From NCBI GenBank assembly GCA_000432995.1, contig HF972668.1:47034-64630 (forward strand): a stretch of DNA of 17,597 bases, read 5' to 3'. Of this stretch, positions 8,342-15,613 are shown piece after piece. The notes beneath the pieces are model-generated. The model was given only the letters and a program-made list of their open reading frames with translations, was not told the origin of the DNA and ran no database searches. Made by a program: the position numbers and the translations under genes. The DNA comes from Clostridium sp. CAG:1013. GTDB lineage: Bacteria; Bacillota; Clostridia; Oscillospirales; Acutalibacteraceae. Positions within the stretch are counted from its first letter, which is position 1; each line of letters begins with the position of its first letter.

Positions 8342-8371
8342 GCAATGCCGCGGGTAACCCTGCGGCATTGC
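8342..8371 (-). other. Strong intercistronic hairpin between lipoprotein and permease genes
   Basis: GCAATGCCGC (8342-8351) pairs perfectly with GCGGCATTGC (8362-8371), and inner GGG/CCC extends the stem. It lies between the lipoprotein stop (8392) and the ribosome site of the permease (start 8321). Read leftward it is not followed by a T run, so it is unlikely to be a full terminator. It more likely protects the 3' end of the lipoprotein mRNA or partly reduces downstream expression, as known for malE-malF-type spacers. Confidence 0.7.
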
Positions 8372-8391
8372 GATCCTTTCAAATTCTATGG

Positions 8392-9933
8392 TTACTGTGC
8401 CAGGAACTCGTCCAGCTGCGCCTGCTTTTCCGCAATGACGGTATCAATTCCAGCAGCGTCCAGTTCCTCAAGGAACTCCGGTAGCATAGCGTCTACATCG
8501 ACCTGAGCATATGCCAATGCGTTGAGATATTCGTCCACCACATTGGAGACTGCGGTATATTCGTTATAGACCTCAGAATTGTCAAAAGCAAAGCCTATAG
8601 CGGTGGACTTCTCGCAAGTCTCATTGCTTTCGATCATTTCCTTGTAATAATCGGGATCATCAGTTTCAAAAGGAATGCAAAGAGTCTGGTTGGGGAAATA
8701 CCACTGAGCACCCGTGCCCCAGCCCAAAGTCGTTTGGCTCTCCCCCTCCGGGAACCAGGAACAGCCATTTTCGTCTACAACGTAATGGACATCCTCAATA
8801 CCCTGGGCGAAATAGCGCATGACCTGCTCATCCGTGTACATGAGGTACAGAAGCTTCATAGCTGCGTCTGGATTTTCGCTAACGGTGGAAATGCAATATC
8901 CGGCACCGGAAGTGGAGGACACCGAAGCAGCTGGGGTACTCAACGGAAATACTACAGCATCAAAATTATATGTTGTGGTCATATCGAGGGCAATACTGTT
9001 GAGACTGAATCCGGTAGTAAATGCTCCTCCGGCTACACCAGTTTTCAAGTAAGACTTATCCAAAGACTGGTTAAGAGGATCATCCAGCAGCAGCCCAGCT
9101 TCCTCCCACTTATCACAATACCCCAGGAAGTCCTTAAACTCTTCGGTTTTATAAAAATTGACAACTTCTGAGTTGTCTAAACCACGGTTCATCAGAACCC
9201 CTGTCCAAGAATAATCACCTAGGTTGTCAACAATTGCAAAAGCATAGTCAGTAGTAATAGGCATATAGATCAGTTCTGGATAAGCCTCTTTGGCTTTCAA
9301 CATGATCTCTGTCAACTCAGCAATATCAATCGTTTCCCCGTCTCGGTCGGCCACACCGATAGTCTCGGCAATGTCCGAGCGAAGAACATACGCCAACATA
9401 CTGCCATAAGCTCCCACGGTAGGCAGTGCGTACTGTGTCCCATTCAAGCTGCCTGCTGCCATGTATTCCTCACCAATCAGGTCCACTAATTCAGGATACT
9501 GCTCCAGATAATCATCCAGAGGAATCACTTGTTCATTTGCTACCACATTGGTCAGGTTAGAAAAGAAGTTATAACTGAACAGGTCAATGGGATCATCCCG
9601 AGAAGTGAGCATCAGCGTCATAGTGGTGGCCAGGTTGCCAAATTCAATGGGAACGATGTCCACTTGGACCCCCGCGTCAATAGACACTAAATACTCGTTC
9701 AGGGCATCCTCAACCATGGCTTCATCAGTGACGGGCTGGGTGGGAACCACAGGTGTGGAAACCACTGGCCAATCTTCCACATTCTCAGAGACCTGGGAGG
9801 TCTCCCCGGCACCACTTTCCGCAGTCTCAGAACTTCCCTGAGAAGAACTGCCTCCACCGCTTTGACTTCCGCAGCCCGCTAAAACGGAAAGCATCATCGC
9901 CCCAGCAAGTAAATAACATAACCATTTTTTCAT
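8392..9933 (-). CDS. ABC transporter substrate-binding lipoprotein (LplA-type)
   Basis: The 513-residue extracytoplasmic binding protein has a lipoprotein signal: basic 'MKK', a hydrophobic core and lipobox 'LAGC' with the lipidated Cys at residue 21. A Gly/Ser/Glu-rich linker follows. The mature part is a family 1 solute-binding fold. The C-terminus ('NVVDEYLNALAYAQVDVDAMLPEFLEELDAAGIDTVIAEKQAQLDEFL', given in part) matches the tail of LplA-like proteins (DUF3502 type). The ATG at 9933 has a strong AAAGGAGGAA site at 9941-9950. It is the first gene of the importer unit and would be the most highly expressed. Ligand likely an oligosaccharide or glycoside; not determinable from sequence. Confidence 0.93.
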   Translation of the reverse strand: MKKWLCYLLAGAMMLSVLAGCGSQSGGGSSSQGSSETAESGAGETSQVSENVEDWPVVSTPVVPTQPVTDEAMVEDALNEYLVSIDAGVQVDIVPIEFGNLATTMTLMLTSRDDPIDLFSYNFFSNLTNVVANEQVIPLDDYLEQYPELVDLIGEEYMAAGSLNGTQYALPTVGAYGSMLAYVLRSDIAETIGVADRDGETIDIAELTEIMLKAKEAYPELIYMPITTDYAFAIVDNLGDYSWTGVLMNRGLDNSEVVNFYKTEEFKDFLGYCDKWEEAGLLLDDPLNQSLDKSYLKTGVAGGAFTTGFSLNSIALDMTTTYNFDAVVFPLSTPAASVSSTSGAGYCISTVSENPDAAMKLLYLMYTDEQVMRYFAQGIEDVHYVVDENGCSWFPEGESQTTLGWGTGAQWYFPNQTLCIPFETDDPDYYKEMIESNETCEKSTAIGFAFDNSEVYNEYTAVSNVVDEYLNALAYAQVDVDAMLPEFLEELDAAGIDTVIAEKQAQLDEFLAQ

Positions 9934-9950
9934 CTGTTCGTTCCTCCTTT

Positions 9951-10061
9951 ATATCGGATCTTGACAAAAAGTATACGCTGATCCAACCCGTTCCGATATT
10001 CCTTTTCTGACGCCACTCAGGTCATTTTTTGACAGATTTCGAAAAAACGGTTACAGACCTG
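9951..10061 (-). promoter_or_regulatory. Promoter/control region of the importer unit
   Basis: A plausible leftward -10 (TATACT, 9970-9975) lies about 40 bp upstream of the lipoprotein start. No good -35 stands 16-18 bp upstream of it, which fits an activator-dependent promoter. An exact 8-bp inverted repeat, ATATCGGA (9951-9958) and TCCGATAT (9992-9999), flanks the -10. Further upstream lies GTCA-TTTTT-TGAC (10021-10033). The YesN-type regulator encoded immediately upstream is the likely activator. A short weak stem followed by six Ts (about 10042-10062 on the minus strand) might partly end the regulator transcript. Confidence 0.45.
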
Positions 10062-11648
10062 TTACTCTTTTTTCTCTTGGATCTTTCTGTATTCTACCGG
10101 GGAACATCCCACATATTTTTTAAAGATCTTGATAAAATTGCTGTAATTATCATAGCCCACGTGACCGGCGATCTCCGTCACACTGAGGAGCGTAGTCCGC
10201 AGAAACATTTTCGACGCTTCCACCTTTTCTCGAATCAGATACTCCTTAATGGAATACCCCGTCCCCTTTCGAAACAGTCGGGTTAAATGTTCTGGGCTCA
10301 ACCCCACTCTGCCCGCGATTTCCGTCACAGAAATGTTCTCGTCAATGTGCTCCTTGATAAACCGGGAACATTCACCGATCACGTCTTCCGGGACACCTGA
10401 AGAGTCCCGCAGCTTTTCCGCCACAAAGGCTACCATGTTTTCAAAATCTTCCAATCGGGTATAAGTATTCATATATCGATCATAAGGCATGTCCCCGGTG
10501 AAAACCGTTCCGCTGTCAATGTTCCGCTCAACAAGGTAGGTCAACAAGACTTCCGTAAATGCACGGTGCAGGTCCGCCATAAAGCGAAGACTCAGGTCAT
10601 CCTTCTCCACTACATTTTCCAGATACTCCAATACACTTTGTTGAAAACTATCGAATTCTCCCTGGGCCAACAGATCACTCCACACCTTTTTCTGTCTATC
10701 AAAAGAGACCTCTCCAAGGGCTTTGGGCAAATCTGAACCTGCCAGCACTACAGGTTCCCTTTGAGTCACATTTTCCGTCAAGAATTGCTCGATCCGCCGG
10801 CAAGAAGGTCCTATCTGCGACAAATCACCCCATGGGGCATAATACACGGTGAGTTTCACTCCGTATATGTCTTCCAAAAACTTTTGGGATCTTTTCAGCA
10901 CTGCAAACACACTGCCGTTTCCAGGAATCTCCCCCAGCACGTAGAGAAATCCCACATACCTCTGGGAGTCTTTCTTGGTTAAAAAGCACCGCATGCCCAG
11001 AGGCTCCAAAAGTTCCCCAAGGATATTCTCCACGCCATAAAGAAACAGCTTCGGTTCTATGATTTCATAGCCGGAATCCGTTCTCCACAGGTGCAGAAGC
11101 ACGGGTGCTACCGGGGATAACCTGGTAAACCCCGGGCAGTTCTTTTCCAAGGATTTCCACAGTTTGTCCTCTCCGGTTCCCTCCTCAAGATACTCCAAAT
11201 AAGCCCCGCGCAGTACCTCCTCTTTTTGCAGCTGGTAAAACTGCCCATCCTCTATTAGCTTCCTGCTCTCCTCCTCCACTTGGAATTGCAGCTCCGCTTT
11301 TAGGATCACTTCTTCCAAGTGCTCCTGAGTAGCTGGCTGGAGTAGATAGTCGAAGCTATGTAGTGACACAGCTTCCCGCACATAATCAAAGTCAGCGTGG
11401 GAGGTAAGGAAGATCAATTTGGAGGCGGGATGAGTCTCTATCGCCCATTTGGCAAAAGAGATACCGTCTTCCTCCGGCATCTCAATATCACAGAGGATGA
11501 TCTCGTAAGTCTGACAAGCAAATTTTCTCCTGGCCTCCCCAGCACTTGAGGCAGTATCGATCCGCTCCAGACCCAGTTTTTCCTTGTTGATCTGACGGCA
11601 GAGCATTTCCAGCACTGCCGGTTGATCGTCAATGGCAAGCAGATTCAT
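10062..11648 (-). CDS. YesN-type response regulator with AraC-type DNA-binding domain
   Basis: This 528-residue regulator has an N-terminal receiver domain (1-120) with the acidic pair D7/D8, phosphoacceptor D54 in 'LCDIEMPEEDG' and T82 in 'FLTSHADF'. The conserved Lys of the 'KP' motif is replaced by Gln (Q104 in 'YLLQPAT'). A long middle region is typical of YesN proteins. Two helix-turn-helix units end the protein: 'ISVTEIAGRVGLSPEHLTRLFRKGTG' and 'LSVTEIAGHVGYDNYSNFIKIFKKYVG'. Its ATG lies inside the 3' end of the kinase gene (20-nt overlap) after GGAGGA, so translation is coupled. It probably activates the importer unit just downstream, and possibly the GRE. Confidence 0.93.
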   Translation of the reverse strand: MNLLAIDDQPAVLEMLCRQINKEKLGLERIDTASSAGEARRKFACQTYEIILCDIEMPEEDGISFAKWAIETHPASKLIFLTSHADFDYVREAVSLHSFDYLLQPATQEHLEEVILKAELQFQVEEESRKLIEDGQFYQLQKEEVLRGAYLEYLEEGTGEDKLWKSLEKNCPGFTRLSPVAPVLLHLWRTDSGYEIIEPKLFLYGVENILGELLEPLGMRCFLTKKDSQRYVGFLYVLGEIPGNGSVFAVLKRSQKFLEDIYGVKLTVYYAPWGDLSQIGPSCRRIEQFLTENVTQREPVVLAGSDLPKALGEVSFDRQKKVWSDLLAQGEFDSFQQSVLEYLENVVEKDDLSLRFMADLHRAFTEVLLTYLVERNIDSGTVFTGDMPYDRYMNTYTRLEDFENMVAFVAEKLRDSSGVPEDVIGECSRFIKEHIDENISVTEIAGRVGLSPEHLTRLFRKGTGYSIKEYLIREKVEASKMFLRTTLLSVTEIAGHVGYDNYSNFIKIFKKYVGCSPVEYRKIQEKKE

Positions 11649-13356
11649 TCCATTCTTCCTCCTTCACCGGCAGGATGATCTCTGTCACCGCGCCTCCCGT
11701 CAAACCGTTGTAGAACACTACTTTCCCTTTTCCGTTGTAGAGCAGACGTATGCGATACCGAAGATTATTGATGCCGATATGCTCTGTATCCATTCCAGGA
11801 TGAGGCATCACATCATTCCACTCCTTCAGCTTTTCCATGGGATATCCGTCCCCGTTATCACTGATCCGCAAAAGCAGAAATTCCTCCCCTTCCTCTTGAA
11901 GAAAAGAAGCCTGCATATGGATCGACAGGATCCTGCCCGCTCGTTTGGCGTATTTAAAGGAGTTTTCCAAAAACATCTGTACACAAAAGTGAGGAATACG
12001 GCACCGCCTTGCTCGTTCATCCGCATCCATTCGAAATAGAGTAGGTTCATTGTGAAGGAGTGTCATAAGTGAATAATAACTGGTGGCCGTTTTGATTTCC
12101 TCTTCTAGCGTGACCATGTCCAAAACTTCTCGAAATCGAGAACGCATATAATGGGACAGGCAGAGAATAAACGGCCGTAACTGAACATATTCCCCATTTT
12201 CCAACAGAGCGTCCATGGTTTTCAAACAATTCAAATAGAAATGAGGTTGAATCTGAAGTTTGTATGTCTGTACCTGGGCGTTCTGCTTTTCCATCTGAGC
12301 TAAGTAACTTTCCTTTTGCAGGGTGCTGATGCGAGCCACCATCTCATCTACCCGATTCTCTATTTCCCGGAATTCCACGATAGGGCTTTGTTCCAACTGG
12401 ATCTTTTCACCCTGCTCCTCCATCCATTTCACTCGCTGAACCAAACGGTCGGCAGGACATAACAGAATCTTGTAGAAATACTGGTACACTACGAAAAAGA
12501 AACAAACCCCCACCAAGGGAATGGCCACCAAAAACACCCAGAACCTCCAGTCCGTCCAAAAATGCAGGAACTGCCAAAAGGGCCGAACAAGCGCCAATTC
12601 TAAACTACCACCGATCACGGAGGACTTGACAAGCGCGTAGTTGTGGCCACTGACCCAAGACGCCCTTTCGGTCACCAGGACCTTATCCTCCGACAGGATT
12701 TCCTCCCCCACCCAGGAAAGGACCTTCCCATCTCCATCCAGAAATAGAATCTGCGCTTCCCCCTCTTCCGAAGAAAGAGAATTCAGGAAATACCGATCCA
12801 ACTCCAGAAAAAATCCCACATATCTCTCAGGTCCACCCACTACAGAAATATAGTAAAGCCGCCCTTCCAATTCTACAAACTGACTGCCCACATTCTCCAC
12901 ATGTTCCTGTAACCAACTTTTTAGAGCCACATTGAGAAAATAGAGCTCATCATCGAGAAATGCATCGCTGAATTGGCTTCGCATGGTGTTTTGAACCTTG
13001 TCATAGTAAAACAGGCCCCCATACTGCTGAAGAGAGGTGGCCTTGCTTTCCAGGGCGTTGCTCAAGTAGTACTCCGCCCAAACCTTATTCTTCTCAGAGA
13101 TCTTTGTATGGGACAACATACCGTAATGAACATTGGTGGTCAAGATGCTGTTGGTGTAGCTTTGTAACGATTCCATGTCACGCTTCAGTTCAGAGGCATA
13201 AAAATCCGCCACATACCGGTTGGTGTTGAGAAAATCTTCCCGGTAGCGGAACACGTTGTAAACACCATAAACCATAAAGATAACCACAGTCACCAGGGTT
13301 GTCAGCAAACAGATGACCATCACCCGCACCCGGAGGGAATAACTTTTCTGTTTCAT
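11629..13356 (-). CDS. YesM-type membrane sensor histidine kinase
   Basis: The kinase has 575 residues. The first membrane segment is at about 11-34, an extracellular sensing region (likely dCache-like) spans about 35-268, and the second membrane segment is at about 270-295. A HAMP-like linker and coiled coil follow. The kinase domain has the phospho-His motif 'QIQPHFYLNCL' (H372), the N box 'MFLENSFKYAK' (N465), G1 'ISDNGDGYP' and G2 'HIGINNLRYRI'. The ATG at 13356 has AAAGGAG 6 nt upstream; longer in-frame starts would lie inside the activase gene. It ends with TGA, overlapping the response regulator by 20 nt. It likely senses an extracellular sugar-like ligand, directly or through the lipoprotein. 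Confidence 0.93.
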   Translation of the reverse strand: MKQKSYSLRVRVMVICLLTTLVTVVIFMVYGVYNVFRYREDFLNTNRYVADFYASELKRDMESLQSYTNSILTTNVHYGMLSHTKISEKNKVWAEYYLSNALESKATSLQQYGGLFYYDKVQNTMRSQFSDAFLDDELYFLNVALKSWLQEHVENVGSQFVELEGRLYYISVVGGPERYVGFFLELDRYFLNSLSSEEGEAQILFLDGDGKVLSWVGEEILSEDKVLVTERASWVSGHNYALVKSSVIGGSLELALVRPFWQFLHFWTDWRFWVFLVAIPLVGVCFFFVVYQYFYKILLCPADRLVQRVKWMEEQGEKIQLEQSPIVEFREIENRVDEMVARISTLQKESYLAQMEKQNAQVQTYKLQIQPHFYLNCLKTMDALLENGEYVQLRPFILCLSHYMRSRFREVLDMVTLEEEIKTATSYYSLMTLLHNEPTLFRMDADERARRCRIPHFCVQMFLENSFKYAKRAGRILSIHMQASFLQEEGEEFLLLRISDNGDGYPMEKLKEWNDVMPHPGMDTEHIGINNLRYRIRLLYNGKGKVVFYNGLTGGAVTEIILPVKEEEWNESACH

Positions 13357-13376
13357 GGGCGCTCCTTTCTCCAGAC

Positions 13377-14285
13377 TCAAAAGACAGGCTTTCCTCCCTG
13401 TGCCACGATACGGCGCAGACTTTCCATCCGCTCCTCCGAGGGGGTCTCCCCAATAAAGGGAGCCTGTCCCAGCTGACGACGTTTGCCCTCCCCCAAGTTG
13501 TGGTAGGGGAGCAGCTCTACCCGAGTGCAACTAGAAACATGCCGGGCAAGCTCCCCCAGCGCCTGCATATTTTCCCGACTGTCGTTGTACCCGGGGATCA
13601 CCGGAGTTCGCAGCCAAATCTCTTTTTCGGGAAATTCGGTAGAGAGTCGTGTTAGGTTCTCCAAGATTCCCTCATTGGACTGGCCTGTACACCGCTGATG
13701 TTCTTGGGGCAAAACATGCTTACAGTCATACAGGAACAGGTCGCAGTGGTATGCTAAAGTTTTCAGAGATTCCCAAGAACCAAAGCCACTAGTCTCTATC
13801 GCTGTGGAAACATTCCGTTCTTTCGCGCCTTCCAAAAGTGCTGCGGCAAACTCCGACTGGGCCAGCACCTCACCTCCGGTAAGAGTCATGCCCCCCTCTT
13901 CCCCATAGAAAAGCTGATCTTCTTCCACCTCACGGAGCACTTCCTCCACTGTGACCCATCTACCGGAAAGCTCTCGGGCTTTCTGAGGGCATGCGTCCAC
14001 ACAGACGCCGCAACCGGTGCAGGCGGTTTCGTTTGTGTGGACCACTCCATCTTTCAGGGAAACCGCCCCTTTGGGACAGGCCATTTCACAGGCTCCGCAG
14101 CCAACGCACTTTTCCCAGTTCCACAGGATCTGAGGCTGCTTCCTCTGAGATTCCGGATTGGCACACCAAAGGCACCGCAAAGGACACCCCTTTAAAAACA
14201 CACTGGTCCGGATCCCCGGACCATCGTGAAGACAAAAATGCTGAATATTGAATACCACACCCTGACATTGACCCCTCTGGTCCAT
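13377..14285 (-). CDS. Glycyl-radical enzyme activating protein (radical SAM)
   Basis: This 302-residue radical-SAM enzyme uses S-adenosylmethionine and a [4Fe-4S] cluster to place the glycyl radical on its partner enzyme. The start 'HDGPGIRTSVFLKGCPLRCLWC' (given in part) holds the CxxxCxxC cluster cysteines C34, C38 and C41. An inserted ferredoxin-like domain has two four-Cys motifs (C60/63/66/70 and C89/92/95/99), as in activases of the GRE dehydratase/lyase/decarboxylase group rather than the short PFL activase. 'MTLTGGEVL' is the SAM-binding segment. ATG 14285 has a GGGAG site and lies 4 nt after the PucR-type stop. The kinase starts 20 nt after its own stop. Its partner is almost certainly the divergent GRE at 15614. 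Confidence 0.94.
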   Translation of the reverse strand: MDQRGQCQGVVFNIQHFCLHDGPGIRTSVFLKGCPLRCLWCANPESQRKQPQILWNWEKCVGCGACEMACPKGAVSLKDGVVHTNETACTGCGVCVDACPQKARELSGRWVTVEEVLREVEEDQLFYGEEGGMTLTGGEVLAQSEFAAALLEGAKERNVSTAIETSGFGSWESLKTLAYHCDLFLYDCKHVLPQEHQRCTGQSNEGILENLTRLSTEFPEKEIWLRTPVIPGYNDSRENMQALGELARHVSSCTRVELLPYHNLGEGKRRQLGQAPFIGETPSEERMESLRRIVAQGGKPVF

Positions 14286-14289
14286 CCTA

Positions 14290-15405
14290 TCACTCCCGTT
14301 CCTGGTCCACCCGAAGTTTCAGCACCTTTTCCGCGTACTCCAAAACCTGGCAGGAAAGCAACAGCCTTTGGCAGAGCAAACCGTCGGAAAGGTCTAGGGG
14401 GACCATTTCAGATATTTTCTTTAGCTTGTTCATTACGGTATTCCGGTGCATATACAGCTCCGCTGCAGTCCTCTGCACATTTCCTCCGAACACCAAATAC
14501 TGATACAACACTTGCCGCAGATTTGTACCCCGTTGGGCGTCATATCGGGCAATGTGTACCAAAGCAGGATGGGCCAGATAACAGATATCCGTATGACCGT
14601 TGCGCTGGACATACTCCTGCACACAATAGTCCAGCACAATCATCATCTGATACTGGTCGATGAAACACAGGGTCTCCTCCCGGTCCAAACGCTGCCGCAA
14701 ACGAAGCATGTGGCGAATCATCTGACACATGGTGCGGAGCATGCCGCAATCCCGGGTAGCGTTGCCAATTCCAACCACACACCCTAATGTTTCCAGAGAT
14801 TCTTCCATCCCCTCCGGCAGAGGGAAAGTGAACAGCTGTTCACGATGGCGGCGCAGCACAGCGATCTCCTCCTCGTCAGGGATGACCGTATCTTCTGAAA
14901 ACCAGAGTTTTACCTGTTCCGCTAACTCCTGAGGCAGCGGACCGTGATCCTTCTTCTGAAACAGCAGAAGCTGCACGTAGGCGGCCTCCTCCGTTCCAAA
15001 CAGACGTTGGCAGATCTCCCCGGAGGAGACCACCCGGCGGGAAAGCACCAACTTCCAGGCGTGGAGAGGATCTGCCTGAGGGGCTTCCAGCAGCGCGCTG
15101 ATCCGATTGAACAGAGCCGGGATGGACAGCCGGGAGATCATCGTGACCTCCGGGAGCTTTTCAGGGGGAAGGGCGCTGACCTGTGCTTCTGGCGCTTCCG
15201 CAAGCAGCAGAGCACATCCCTTCTCCGTCCGCCATTCCTGAGAAAGAGCTCGGGCCTTAGTCAGGTCTCCCAAATAAAGGACGCCCTGCTCCAACACCCG
15301 TTGTCGGTCCAAAAGCCGCACCTTCTGCACTTCTACATGTCCTGAACCGCCCCGATAAAATGCCGCAGCCCCTCCCAGATCCTCTCTGATGAGCTTGATA
15401 TCCAT
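14290..15405 (-). CDS. PucR/CdaR-type transcriptional regulator
   Basis: This is a 371-residue regulator. The C-terminal region carries the PucR-type helix-turn-helix, 'NVQRTAAELYMHRNTVMNKLKKI' (about 309-331; given in part elsewhere as TAAELYMHRNTV). The preceding region resembles the central domain of PucR/CdaR proteins. The N-terminus is not recognised beyond that. ATG 15405 follows GGGGGAG. It is the first gene of the unit encoding the activase and the two-component pair and diverges from the GRE gene, so it probably controls the GRE and itself. Proteins of this family usually sense a small metabolite of the pathway they control; the ligand here is unknown. Confidence 0.88.
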   Translation of the reverse strand: MDIKLIREDLGGAAAFYRGGSGHVEVQKVRLLDRQRVLEQGVLYLGDLTKARALSQEWRTEKGCALLLAEAPEAQVSALPPEKLPEVTMISRLSIPALFNRISALLEAPQADPLHAWKLVLSRRVVSSGEICQRLFGTEEAAYVQLLLFQKKDHGPLPQELAEQVKLWFSEDTVIPDEEEIAVLRRHREQLFTFPLPEGMEESLETLGCVVGIGNATRDCGMLRTMCQMIRHMLRLRQRLDREETLCFIDQYQMMIVLDYCVQEYVQRNGHTDICYLAHPALVHIARYDAQRGTNLRQVLYQYLVFGGNVQRTAAELYMHRNTVMNKLKKISEMVPLDLSDGLLCQRLLLSCQVLEYAEKVLKLRVDQERE

Positions 15406-15446
15406 GTACCGCTCTCCCCCTCTGTCATTGGCTTATTCTACAAAAA

Positions 15447-15475
15447 ATTATTTCACAATTCCAGCGGCTTTGCAA
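15447..15475 (-). promoter_or_regulatory. Candidate promoter for the PucR-activase-kinase-regulator unit
   Basis: On the minus strand TTGCAA (15470-15475) and AATAAT (15447-15452) are separated by 17 bp. The leader to the ATG at 15405 would be about 35 nt. The match is moderate; the call rests on spacing and position. Confidence 0.4.
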
Positions 15476-15487
15476 GACTTGGAAGCA

Positions 15488-15506
15488 ATGCCCATTTTCC
15501 ATGCCC
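15488..15506. promoter_or_regulatory. Direct repeat ATGCCC in the GRE/PucR intergenic region
   Basis: ATGCCC occurs at 15488-15493 and 15501-15506, 13 bp apart start to start. It lies between the two divergent genes in the 208-bp gap. It is a possible regulator site. No convincing sigma70 promoter is seen for the rightward gene, so activation by a regulator is plausible. The rest of the gap shows no other gene or clear structure. Confidence 0.25.
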
Positions 15507-15613
15507 TAAAAAGTGCGTTCCACACAGATCCGCTTTCTTTTCTTGCTATGGGTCACCTCTTTGTGGTTACATGGAAACAGAAAAAGAAATCCCCGGGAAA
15601 GAAGGTATCCCCT

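Noticed and set aside
8322..8345. Earlier TTG start for the first permease
   Set aside because: It lies inside the intercistronic hairpin and has no ribosome site, whereas ATG 8321 follows a G-rich site at good distance.
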